DNA from: an uncultured Eisenbergiella sp.
GTDB lineage: Bacteria; Bacillota; Clostridia; Lachnospirales; Lachnospiraceae
Length of the DNA: 11,330 nucleotides
Assembly (NCBI GenBank): GCA_948960675.1
Contig: CARDPF010000082.1
Span: 1 to 11,330, forward strand
Direction of reading: 5' to 3'
Shown: positions 1-6,745 of the stretch, one piece after another
How the letters are laid out: each line of letters opens with the position of its first letter
Position numbering within the stretch: position 1 is the first letter of the stretch
Position numbers and translations under genes: made by a program
The notes under the pieces: generated by a model
What the model was told of the DNA's origin: nothing
Databases searched by the model: none
The model's input: the letters and a program-made list of their open reading frames with translations, nothing else

Positions 1-1
1 G

Positions 2-1426
2 CAAAACCTGCAGGACAGACACCGTTTTTTTAACCTCTGGGTGGCGGCCTGTCTTAGCGCGGCAGTGCTTTTGCTGGTGGGGTATATGTTGCGAAAGGAC
101 CGCAGAAAGATTGCGTGTCGGCTTGGAGGGGCGCTTGGGAAAATTCCCTTTGAGGTGGTTGTGCTTTTGACTGCAGGGAGCATTCTGGCAGGGGTCTGGA
201 GATTTCTGTTTTGGCTGCAGCTTTGGGATGACGGCGCGCGTGACGGCAGCCTGTTTTTCTATGCGGGACTGGTTCTTGTGATGCTTTGGGTGCTGTATGC
301 CTATTTGTCCCATGGGAACCGGCCCTGGAAAAATAGTCTGTCAGGATGGATGGTGCGGTTTTTGCGGGGCAGGGCCATGGGGATGGAAATCCAGAAGCGC
401 ATCAACCGGCGCATTGTGCCGTGTATCTGCCTGCTGGCCGCCGGAATCGTGTTGGGTGTAGCGGCCTGGCTGCTAGGCAATGTGTTTTATGAATATGCGG
501 CGGGGGATATTCTGTTTGGCGTAGCACTTGTGGTTTTGCTGGCAGCAATGGCTTTGCTTGCCTGTAACGGGTATTTTCAAGGGAAGCTGGCGGCAGACCT
601 GGGGATTTTGGAGAAACGGATTGCCGCTGCCTATGAAGGAAAACGGGAGGAGGCCTGTGAGCTTTTGGAGGATTCGGAACTGGCCGGGATGGCTTCCAAG
701 GTGGCAGGCATCCGGGACGGGTTGGAAAGGGCCGTGGAAGAGCGCATGCGCAGCGAGCAGATGAAGGTGGATTTGGTGGCGAACGTGTCCCATGACATCA
801 AAACGCCCCTGACTTCCATCATCAGCTATGTGGATTTGCTGAAAGAGGACGGGAGCCTGCCGGAGGAGTTAAAGGATTATGTGGAGATCCTTTCGCAAAA
901 ATCGGAGCGGCTGCGGGAGATGGTACAGGATGTATTTGAGGTGAGCAAGGCCACCTCGGGACAGCTGCCGATGCAGTTTGAAAGGCTGGATCTGGCAAAG
1001 CTTTTGCGCCAGACCATGGCGGATATGCAGGAGCAGATCGACCGCGCGCCGGTGAGCGTGCGGGTGCAGATTCCGGAGGAAGCGGTGGAAATTTTGGCTG
1101 ACGGACAACGTCTCTACCGGGTGTTTCAGAATTTTTTGCAAAATGCGCTTTTGTATTCGCTGGAGGGTTCCCGGGTCTATGTAAAGCTGGAGAAAGAGGG
1201 AAGCCTGGCGGTGGCCAGCGTGCGCAATACCTCCAAGACCGAACTGGACGGCAGCAGGGACTTTACGGAACGGTTTGTGCGGGGGGATGAGAGCCGGACG
1301 GACGGCGGAAGCGGACTGGGGCTTTCCATTGCCAAAAGCTTTACCGAGGCATGCAAAGGAACCTTCCGGGTGGAAACCATCGCCGATTTGTTTGTGGTGA
1401 CTGTGGCGTTTTCCCTGCAGGAATAA
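2..1426 (+). CDS. Sensor histidine kinase, 5' end outside window
   Basis: Membrane sensor kinase of a two-component system; it would autophosphorylate a histidine and pass the phosphate to a response regulator, probably encoded just upstream. The frame is open from base 2 with no stop and the GTG at 41 has no ribosome site, so the true start lies before the window; 474 residues are visible. There are about five hydrophobic helices (near nt 41-95, 155-215, 250-310, 420-480 and 510-575), then a cytoplasmic linker. The dimerisation/phosphoacceptor motif ANVSHDIKTPLTSI has its His at nt 791-793. The N-box is QNFLQNALLYS (nt 1127-1159), then FTERFVRGDESR (from nt 1262) and the G-box DGGSGLGLS (from nt 1301). 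A classical DxGxG box between N- and G-boxes is not obvious, which I believe is common in this VanS-like clostridial subfamily. The signal sensed cannot be read from the sequence. Confidence 0.93.
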   Translation, partial: QNLQDRHRFFNLWVAACLSAAVLLLVGYMLRKDRRKIACRLGGALGKIPFEVVVLLTAGSILAGVWRFLFWLQLWDDGARDGSLFFYAGLVLVMLWVLYAYLSHGNRPWKNSLSGWMVRFLRGRAMGMEIQKRINRRIVPCICLLAAGIVLGVAAWLLGNVFYEYAAGDILFGVALVVLLAAMALLACNGYFQGKLAADLGILEKRIAAAYEGKREEACELLEDSELAGMASKVAGIRDGLERAVEERMRSEQMKVDLVANVSHDIKTPLTSIISYVDLLKEDGSLPEELKDYVEILSQKSERLREMVQDVFEVSKATSGQLPMQFERLDLAKLLRQTMADMQEQIDRAPVSVRVQIPEEAVEILADGQRLYRVFQNFLQNALLYSLEGSRVYVKLEKEGSLAVASVRNTSKTELDGSRDFTERFVRGDESRTDGGSGLGLSIAKSFTEACKGTFRVETIADLFVVTVAFSLQE

Positions 1427-1450
1427 ACCTGCCTTTTGCGACAGTCCATG

Positions 1451-1796
1451 GGGCAATGTCATTTCATTTAGCCATGGACTCAGGCCATACGTTGGCAGGC
1501 GCGGCAGCGGCAGGACAGCCCCCTTACGGTGCGGCAGTTCTTACGTATGTATACATGCAAAACGGGGAATTTCACCAAAATGCAGTTCCAGTCCAAACAG
1601 CCGGAAAACGCGTAAAACTCGCTGCGCTCAAACAGTCCGCGTTTTCCGGCCAGACTGGAACGGCGTTTTGGGAAATTCCACCGTTTGCATGCCACCATGC
1701 GTAAGGAACTGCCCGCACCGTAAGGGGGCTGTCCTGCCGCTGCCGCGCCTGCCGACGTACCGCCTAAGCCCATGACTTAACTAAGTGACATTGCCC
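1451..1796. repeat. Large imperfect palindrome (MITE-like element)
   Basis: Almost the whole 346-bp segment can fold back on itself. The core is a perfect 41-bp inverted repeat, 1494-1534 against 1713-1753. Outward, pairing continues with few mismatches to the ends, which read GGGCAATGTCA on the left and TGACATTGCCC on the right. Inward, an imperfect stem (about 1556-1600 against 1650-1695) leads to a perfect 12-bp stem 1601-1612/1638-1649 and a 25-nt loop. The 7-mer TTTTGCG occurs at 1434-1440 and again at 1821-1827 and could be a target duplication, although chance is possible. No transposase is encoded. The element starts 24 bp after the kinase stop, so its transcript could also act as a terminator or a 3'-end protecting hairpin. 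Confidence 0.85.
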
Positions 1797-1804
1797 GTGA
1801 ATAG
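1776..1804 (+). repeat. 29-bp repeat, copy 1 (right end of palindrome)
   Basis: Begins CTTAACTAAGTGACATTG and ends CCGTGAATAG. It matches 9650-9678 at 28 of 29 positions, and a degenerate inverted version forms the left end of the palindrome near 1451-1471. It straddles the palindrome's right boundary, so the conserved unit runs about 8 bp past the paired region. Confidence 0.85.
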
Positions 1805-1847
1805 TACCCTGCGAAACTGATTTTGCGTGAAATGCGCCGGTTATTGA

Positions 1848-1876
1848 TTGATAAATGGAAAAAGGTGTGATACAAT
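1848..1876 (+). promoter_or_regulatory. Sigma-A promoter of the rubredoxin gene
   Basis: A TTGATA -35 box (1848-1853) and a TACAAT -10 box (1871-1876) are separated by 17 bp, giving a predicted start near 1883 and a leader of about 80 nt. It lies outside the palindrome, so the rubredoxin gene is probably transcribed independently of the kinase operon. Confidence 0.7.
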
Positions 1877-1963
1877 AAAATCGTTCATCAGGCAGGAAAA
1901 AGGGTGTGGGGATAAAGCTGCGCGCCCGGGACATCTGCCGGTGCAGGAAAGGAGATGAGTGCA

Positions 1964-2128
1964 ATGGATAAGTATTTCTGCAATCCCTGTGGTTACACGT
2001 ATGATCCCCAGAAAGGGGATCCGGAACACGGCATCGCACCCGGTACGGCTTTTGAGGATATTCCGGATGATTGGGTATGCCCGATTTGCGGCGTTTCCAA
2101 GAGCATGTTCCAGAGGGTAATTGCCTGA
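1964..2128 (+). CDS. Rubredoxin
   Basis: Small cytoplasmic iron-sulfur electron carrier of 54 residues, the usual rubredoxin length. The two CxxCG knuckles that hold one Fe are Cys6/Cys9 ([10 protein letters not shown]) and Cys39/Cys42 (CPICGVSK). The family signatures [17 protein letters not shown] and DDWVCP are intact. In anaerobes such proteins pass electrons to oxygen- or peroxide-reducing partners (rubrerythrin, flavodiiron proteins); no partner is encoded nearby, so its role here is open. The start is taken at ATG 1964, nine bases after AAAGGAG (1948-1954); an in-frame ATG at 1955 directly abuts that site and is less likely. It is monocistronic, with a strong hairpin about 110 bp downstream. 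Confidence 0.97.
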   Translation: MDKYFCNPCGYTYDPQKGDPEHGIAPGTAFEDIPDDWVCPICGVSKSMFQRVIA

Positions 2129-2237
2129 ACGGTTTTTCGGGCAGGACAGGCTTCCCGCATTGCCGGCCGGTGGAAGCGATATGGCTTGGCTTTGAAACCG
2201 TATGCAAAAAAGGCGGACGGCGCATTGGGATATGGTA

Positions 2238-2271
2238 CAGACAGGTCTGCGTTTTTACGCAGACCTGTCTG
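2238..2271. terminator. Perfect 15-bp hairpin after rubredoxin
   Basis: Arms 2238-2252 and 2257-2271 are perfectly complementary around a TTTT loop. Only a weak T-rich tail (CCCTGTTTGT) follows on the plus strand. On the minus strand a run of six T lies about 25 nt beyond the hairpin. It is the likely 3' boundary of the rubredoxin transcript, but not a textbook intrinsic terminator on either strand. Confidence 0.5.
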
Positions 2272-2620
2272 CCCTGTTTGTAAAAGCTTACTGTTCATGG
2301 GTCAGGAATGCGCGTAGACGGCACATTCCGTGAGAACATGATACAAGGATGAGGGGCGGTCTTTGTGTAGCAAAACCTCGAAATGCCGCCCCGAATCGTT
2401 ATTATAAAAGCTCCAAAACCTACAAGCAGGACTGCGCACCTGCTGCGCAGTCCGTACACGCACCATGCGGCAGGGCCGCATGTGTGCATGCCCTTCATAG
2501 GAAACCCCCTTTCATGCATGGTGGCGCCGCAAAAGCGGCATGGGGGTTTACTATGAGCGGCCCCGGGCCGTGAATCGTGACACTGTAAAACGGATTTCCG
2601 TGCGGATATTTGATGAACAA
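2272..2620. other. Gene-free, hairpin-rich segment
   Basis: No convincing coding sequence on either strand. Five stem-loops are packed into 250 bp: 2302-2310/2324-2333 (nine pairs with one bulge), 2353-2359/2386-2392 (7 bp), 2429-2438/2444-2453 (10 bp, 5-nt loop), 2464-2470/2476-2482 (7 bp), and 2502-2509/2542-2549 (8 bp, enclosing GCCGC-AAAA-GCGGC at 2526-2539). None is followed by a T-run. A minus-strand TATAAT (2401-2406) with CTGCTT 17 bp upstream is a possible promoter. This could be a structured non-coding RNA, a degraded repeat, or simply GC-rich spacer; I cannot assign it to a known RNA family. Confidence 0.45.
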
Positions 2621-2649
2621 TTGACATTTGGAAAAGCATATACTATGAT
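2621..2649 (+). promoter_or_regulatory. Sigma-A promoter of the transglutaminase-like gene
   Basis: A perfect TTGACA -35 box (2621-2626), a 17-bp spacer and TATGAT (2644-2649). The predicted transcript starts near 2656, giving a leader of about 28 nt before the GTG start at 2684. It is one of the two strongest promoters in the window. Confidence 0.8.
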
Positions 2650-2683
2650 AGATACAACAAAGCGCGAAAGAGGGGAGTCATTG

Positions 2684-3529
2684 GTGAAAAGGATGCGGAA
2701 GATAGCGGCTTGTGTGATGGTTTGTGTAGCGTTGTGCTTTTGCTGTAAAATGCCCGCAGAGGCGGTGGAACTGGGATTGTACGGTTTTGTGCAGCAGGAA
2801 AACGGCGTGATGTGGCGCAATTATGACGGCACATGGTTAAAGGACAGCTGGCTGGATGTATTTGGCTTAAAGTACCATCTGGACGTGGACGGTTATATAC
2901 AGGTTGGGATGACACAGGTAGAGGGAAAGACATATTACCTTTACCCGGAAGGGACGATGGCGACCGGGTGGCTGCAGCTGCCGGACGGGCTGTATTTTTT
3001 CAATGCGGACGGAACGATGGCGGTGGACACGGTGGTGGGCGGTTATGAGATCGGCAGCGACGGTAAGGCCGTTTCCAACTCCCCGTTGTCGCAGGTGGTA
3101 AATACGGTCATCGCGGCGGTGACGACGCCGGAGATGACAAATGATGAGAAACTCAGGGCCTGTTACCAGTATATTTTAGACAACTGCAGCTATAAAAGAA
3201 CCTACGATACCCCTGCGGGGGATTGGACAGGCGCTTACGCGCTGGAAATGTTGACGACCGGTAAGGGGAACTGTTACCGGTATGCGGCGGCATTTGCATA
3301 TCTGGCGAAGGGACTGGGCTATGACGTCAAGGTAGTGACGGGAACCATCAGCGCCGCGCGGGGTGGTGTGACGCCGCACGGCTGGGTAGAGGTCAGGATT
3401 GGGGACGGCTGGTATATTTTCGATGCGGAGATGCAGGATGCCAAAGGTTACGACATGTATTGCAAGACGTATAAGAATTATCCGGTAAAACCGCTGAACA
3501 AGGGAACCGAGTGGAGTGTCAGCTTCTAA
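2684..3529 (+). CDS. Secreted transglutaminase-like protein with wall-binding repeats
   Basis: 281-residue exported protein. The start is taken at GTG 2684, six bases after AGGGGAG (2671-2677); TTG 2681 and ATG 2693 are alternatives, and the open frame further upstream crosses the promoter and is not coding. Residues 1-27 form a signal peptide (basic KRMRK, a Cys-rich hydrophobic core, likely cleavage after AEA). Residues about 40-130 carry tandem aromatic/Gly repeats of the choline-binding-like cell-wall-binding type (DGTWLKDSW, VEGKTYYLYPEGTMATGW, DGLYFFNADGTMA). Residues about 150-281 are a transglutaminase-like (papain-fold) domain with a plausible triad: Cys197 in GKGNCYRYA, His232 in TPHGWVEV and Asp247 in WYIFDAEM. 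Related domains act as peptidases or crosslinkers of proteins or wall peptides; the substrate is unknown. The next gene also encodes a wall-directed protein. Confidence 0.88.
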   Translation: MKRMRKIAACVMVCVALCFCCKMPAEAVELGLYGFVQQENGVMWRNYDGTWLKDSWLDVFGLKYHLDVDGYIQVGMTQVEGKTYYLYPEGTMATGWLQLPDGLYFFNADGTMAVDTVVGGYEIGSDGKAVSNSPLSQVVNTVIAAVTTPEMTNDEKLRACYQYILDNCSYKRTYDTPAGDWTGAYALEMLTTGKGNCYRYAAAFAYLAKGLGYDVKVVTGTISAARGGVTPHGWVEVRIGDGWYIFDAEMQDAKGYDMYCKTYKNYPVKPLNKGTEWSVSF

Positions 3530-3575
3530 GTGTCCGTATGGGCTAGGGAGCATATCATGCGAAACAAAGGATGAG

Positions 3576-3612
3576 GAGAGGCAAGAGTAGGGGATGCATA
3601 CTTTTGCCTCTC
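3576..3612 (+). terminator. Hairpin between the two wall-protein genes
   Basis: GAGAGGCAA (3576-3584) pairs perfectly with TTGCCTCTC (3604-3612), extendable by about two inner pairs, with a loop near 3587-3601. It lies 47 bp after the transglutaminase-like gene, and only a poor T-tract (TGTGTTTG) follows. It may be a weak terminator or attenuator that reduces read-through. The loop contains ATG 3594, the first start candidate of the next gene, so if that ATG is used the hairpin would affect initiation. Confidence 0.5.
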
Positions 3613-3647
3613 TGTGTTTGAAATTGCCGGGATGGGAGTTTGGGGAT

Positions 3648-5669
3648 TTGAGGAAAAGAAAGCACGGACGGGGTGCAAGCTACGAATTTTTGTCGCCCAA
3701 TTACAGCAAAAGAAAGAGCATATCCAGACGTTTGTTTCCTGTGTGGACAGTACTGGCGGTATCCCTGCTGCTGGGATGTCTGGCTTTTTTATTATACATT
3801 TTGATTCCGGGGGGACTGCGCCCCGGGCTTGGCAGGGGAGATATGACGGTTTGCCTGGAGGAGAACCGTCTGGCGCTTACTTGGCCGCAGCCCATTCACG
3901 CAGATGCCAGCCGTCTGTACCGGTATGACCTGGAAAAAGGCGAGTATGTTTTGTACGGCGAATTCGAGGGGAATAGTACGGTCATGGAGGGGGTGCGGCA
4001 GAATGAGGAAATCTTGCTTAAGCTGCAGGCGGTCCGCTATACGGTCAACGGGATGGGACAGCCCTGTGAGAGGACAAGCCGCAAAAAATCCATTGCCGTC
4101 CGCCCCGTCTTGCTGGAGAGGCCGAATGTGCAGGAAGAACTTGACCTTCAGGAAATGGCATTGACTGTGAACTGGGATTCGGGAACGGGCAACCTGTACG
4201 AGGTGTTTTGTCTGGATGAGAACAACGATTGGAAATCAGTCAGGGCGACGGGAAAGGATTCCATCCGTTTAAACCTGGGTGGGGAAATCGCCATGCCAAA
4301 ACAGGAGCAGCCGGTGAGTCTGGCTGTGCGCACGATGCGCAGGGGAAAAGGCTGTGTGTATTACAGCGTGCTGTCCGAAGTGCTGGTGGTGGAATGGGAC
4401 GACCTTGCGGGAACCGAACTGGCCCTGCAATCGGAAGAGATCGGGGACAGGCTCTACCGGTTGACCTGGGAGGAGACCGGGGGAGATACATACGAGGTGC
4501 AGCAGTGGTCTGCAAAGGAACAGGAGTGGGAGGTCAAAAAGGTGTTGGATTGGACGCAGGAACGCGTCTATGATACGGAGCGCCTGCCCTCTGGCGCACA
4601 GGTCCGTTTCCGGGTGGTCGCTTACCGCAAGGCGGACCGGGAGGGCCCGGAGGATTTTACGGCAGAACCGGAGACACTTTCTTTTTACACCGGCATTTCC
4701 CCCCTGTACTGTACGGTATGGCCCATCGTCGATTTGGAGTTGTTGGACAATGCCGGATCAGGCTCTTTTCTGGCAAAAATTCCGGCCGGGGAGGCATTGT
4801 GTGTTTTAGGGGAGGAGGAAGGAAGTTTTCAGGTTCGGTATCGGGGGATGGACGGTTATGTGGATTCCCGTTATTGCATGATCAATCTGCCCGAATATCT
4901 GGGGGACATGTGCGAATATGAGATTGCGAACAGTTATTCCTCCATTTTCAGGGTGCATGGATATGATATTCCGGGAATTACGGGAACGGTGGTAAAGGGA
5001 TACCAAAACATCCGGCTGGGGAATGATGATTTTATTGTTCCGTATCTGTATCCCTGCTCCCAGCTGCTTTTGCAGGCGGCAAAGGATGTGGCGCAGGACG
5101 GCTACCGCCTGCGCATTTACGATGCCTTCCGGCCCAATGAGGCGACGCGTTTTCTGTACAATAAGATGTCGACGCTTTTGGATCAAACGGTTCCGGGCGA
5201 GGGCGGGGCATTGCCGACTTTCGGCCAGGTCATGATGAATAACCGGTATCATCTTTCCTCCTTTTTGGCGGCGACCGTTTCCTCCCATAACCGGGGGATT
5301 GCGCTGGATTTGACTTTGGTGGAGGCCGATTCGGGGGAGGAGGTCGCCATGCAGTCACAAATGCATGATTTAAGCTGGTACTCCTGTCTGTCCGAAAACA
5401 ATGAGAAAGCGGATTTATTGGCACTTTATATGAAGCGTCTGGGCTTCAACGGATTGGAGTCGGAATGGTGGCATTTTCAGGATGACGCCACCAGACAGGC
5501 CATCGGGTTAAACACGTATCTGACACAGGGAGTCGCGATTACCGGCTGGAAAAAGGATGATACAGGCTGGCGCTACCGGCTTGCGGACGGCAGCTATCAC
5601 CAGAATACCACGGTAACAATCGACGGGGAGACCTGTACGTTTGATGAGGACGGATATGTGCGGGACTAA
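3648..5669 (+). CDS. Membrane-anchored VanX/M15-type D-Ala-D-Ala peptidase, multidomain
   Basis: About 673 residues from TTG 3648, nine bases after GGGAG (3634-3638). ATG 3594 is in frame but sits in a hairpin loop with no well-spaced ribosome site; the protein would then gain 18 residues. A basic tail (RKRKHGRG) precedes one membrane helix at about 31-53. Outside follow three beta-sandwich segments resembling fibronectin type III (about 64-152, 160-250, 257-348) and an SH3-like segment (352-414, ending EGSFQVRYRGMDGYVDSRY). The peptidase (about 432-622) has YDAFRP (491-496, Arg495 like the VanX transition-state Arg), SSHNRGIALD (zinc ligands His547, Asp554) and ESEWWHF (catalytic Glu606, zinc ligand His609). 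Residues 630-673 form a wall-binding-like repeat. It should cut D-Ala-D-Ala dipeptide or peptidoglycan stems. No vanH or vanA neighbour is present, so housekeeping wall trimming is likelier than glycopeptide resistance. Confidence 0.88.
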   Translation: MRKRKHGRGASYEFLSPNYSKRKSISRRLFPVWTVLAVSLLLGCLAFLLYILIPGGLRPGLGRGDMTVCLEENRLALTWPQPIHADASRLYRYDLEKGEYVLYGEFEGNSTVMEGVRQNEEILLKLQAVRYTVNGMGQPCERTSRKKSIAVRPVLLERPNVQEELDLQEMALTVNWDSGTGNLYEVFCLDENNDWKSVRATGKDSIRLNLGGEIAMPKQEQPVSLAVRTMRRGKGCVYYSVLSEVLVVEWDDLAGTELALQSEEIGDRLYRLTWEETGGDTYEVQQWSAKEQEWEVKKVLDWTQERVYDTERLPSGAQVRFRVVAYRKADREGPEDFTAEPETLSFYTGISPLYCTVWPIVDLELLDNAGSGSFLAKIPAGEALCVLGEEEGSFQVRYRGMDGYVDSRYCMINLPEYLGDMCEYEIANSYSSIFRVHGYDIPGITGTVVKGYQNIRLGNDDFIVPYLYPCSQLLLQAAKDVAQDGYRLRIYDAFRPNEATRFLYNKMSTLLDQTVPGEGGALPTFGQVMMNNRYHLSSFLAATVSSHNRGIALDLTLVEADSGEEVAMQSQMHDLSWYSCLSENNEKADLLALYMKRLGFNGLESEWWHFQDDATRQAIGLNTYLTQGVAITGWKKDDTGWRYRLADGSYHQNTTVTIDGETCTFDEDGYVRD

Positions 5670-5693
5670 GATCAAGCAGAACCGGGCATTTGA

Positions 5694-5735
5694 AAGCCGC
5701 CCGCTTTCGTGTTGCTGGAAAGCGGGCGGCTTTTG
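5694..5735. terminator. Strong 16-bp hairpin terminator, possibly bidirectional
   Basis: AAAGCCGCCCGCTTTC (5694-5709) and its exact complement at 5719-5734 enclose a 9-nt loop, followed by TTTT within the 3' arm and tail. It lies 25 bp after the peptidase stop and 78 bp beyond the convergent DegV gene, so it can serve both transcripts, ending in T-rich stretches each way. Confidence 0.85.
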
Positions 5736-5812
5736 TGCATGGCAGTATGCCTGGCAACGGCTCTGCCTTCCCCGCCCGTTGGCATGTCTCCCAAAGCCCA
5801 TGGCTCATTGGT

Positions 5813-6691
5813 TCAGCGGGGTTCCAACTCTTCGTTGATTTCATCAAAAAAGACAATGCCCACAATGCCCCGTCCGGTATGTGCGCCGATGGCACAGCCT
5901 ACGACGGCCTCCACCAGCTGCTTTGGCGTGACAGCCTCCAACAGCGCATTTTTTGCGATGGAAAGACTTTCCGGATCTTCCCCGTGGCAGATGCCCATGA
6001 TCTGCCCGTTGGGAGAGGCAATGTGTTCCTGCACGTAGTCCACCAAAGCTTTCAGGGATTTCTTATGGCCCCTGACGGTTTTGAGCACCTGCAGCCGTCC
6101 TTCCTTGTCCACGAACAGCACCGGTTTCATGTCCAGAAGTTCCCCGGCGGTTCCCTTAAATTTGGAGAGCCGTCCTCCCTTGATCAGGTATTTGAGGGTT
6201 CTTACCGTGAATACGTGGTGCACATGGCTGATGTAAAAGTTGGCGGCTTGAACCAGCTTTTCTTTGTCCGCGCCCTGTTCCTGCAAAAGAAGCAGCTTAT
6301 AGACGATGACGCCGAAACCGATGGAGGCCGATTTGGAGTCGATAATGGTCAGGTCAAAGCCGGGGTAATCCTCCAGCACTGCCTGCTTTGCCAGGTTTGC
6401 GGCGTTATAAGTGCCTGCGATGCCGGTGGAAAAGCAAAGATAGAGGACGGAGTCGTTGCGCTGGGCATAAGGACGGAACGCTTTTTCAAACATATCCGGA
6501 TTGATATGGTAGGTCTTGATGTCCCGGTTCACGTCATCCAAAATGTTATAGAATTCGCCTGTGTTGATGGTTTCACCGTCCAGATAGTCCACGTCGTCGA
6601 TGACTACAGGGGTCGGGATGACGTGGAGTTGAAAACGGTCAATGATTTCTTTTGGCATATCGGTGGCGGAATCGGTGATGATTTTTAACAT
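5813..6691 (-). CDS. DegV-family fatty-acid-binding protein
   Basis: 292 residues, the normal size for DegV proteins, which bind a fatty acid between two domains and in several Firmicutes (as FakB) present it to a fatty-acid kinase. The N-terminus LKIITDSATDMP (2-13) is the family signature. STGIAGTYNAA (88-98) matches the usual S-S/T-G-x-x-GTY lipid head-group loop, and GGRLSK (172-177) and the C-terminal GAHTGRGIVGIVF (269-281) are also typical. The start is taken at the ATG ending at 6691 because GGAG lies six bases before it; an in-frame ATG four codons earlier has no ribosome site. It lies 54 bp after pncB with no terminator between, so co-transcription is likely. The usual TSQPS segment reads TYHINP (60-65), a mild deviation. 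No FakA homologue is in view. Confidence 0.93.
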   Translation of the reverse strand: MLKIITDSATDMPKEIIDRFQLHVIPTPVVIDDVDYLDGETINTGEFYNILDDVNRDIKTYHINPDMFEKAFRPYAQRNDSVLYLCFSTGIAGTYNAANLAKQAVLEDYPGFDLTIIDSKSASIGFGVIVYKLLLLQEQGADKEKLVQAANFYISHVHHVFTVRTLKYLIKGGRLSKFKGTAGELLDMKPVLFVDKEGRLQVLKTVRGHKKSLKALVDYVQEHIASPNGQIMGICHGEDPESLSIAKNALLEAVTPKQLVEAVVGCAIGAHTGRGIVGIVFFDEINEELEPR

Positions 6692-6745
6692 AGCTGTCTC
6701 CATTTCTATATTATTTTTGTATATCTGTTTGTTCCCCGGGGCTGT

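Noticed and set aside
1494..1753. CRISPR array or tandem repeat
   Set aside because: The repetition is a single inverted pair, not a series of direct repeats with spacers.
1351..1773. Open frames across the palindrome on both strands (1351-1704 plus, 1480-1773 minus)
   Set aside because: The two predicted proteins mirror each other because the DNA is an inverted repeat. No ribosome sites and no protein family.
1764..2225. Minus-strand open frame of 153 codons over the rubredoxin gene
   Set aside because: It covers the rubredoxin gene, its promoter and the 29-bp repeat. The shared string IHGQCHLVK also seen near 9660 comes from the DNA repeat, not from a protein family.
2295..2639. Minus-strand 114-codon and plus-strand 74-codon frames in the hairpin-rich segment
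   Set aside because: Composition is unlike the real genes here (many Cys, Arg and Pro), there is no ribosome site, and the minus frame crosses the plus-strand promoter at 2621-2649.
3648..5669. Vancomycin-resistance gene cluster
   Set aside because: The VanX-like domain lacks vanH, vanA/B or a VanR-type regulator in the window. The upstream kinase is separated by 2.2 kb and an unrelated gene, so resistance is not supported.
5690..6688. 332-codon plus-strand open frame
   Set aside because: It is antisense to the DegV gene, starts within the terminator hairpin and has no family features.
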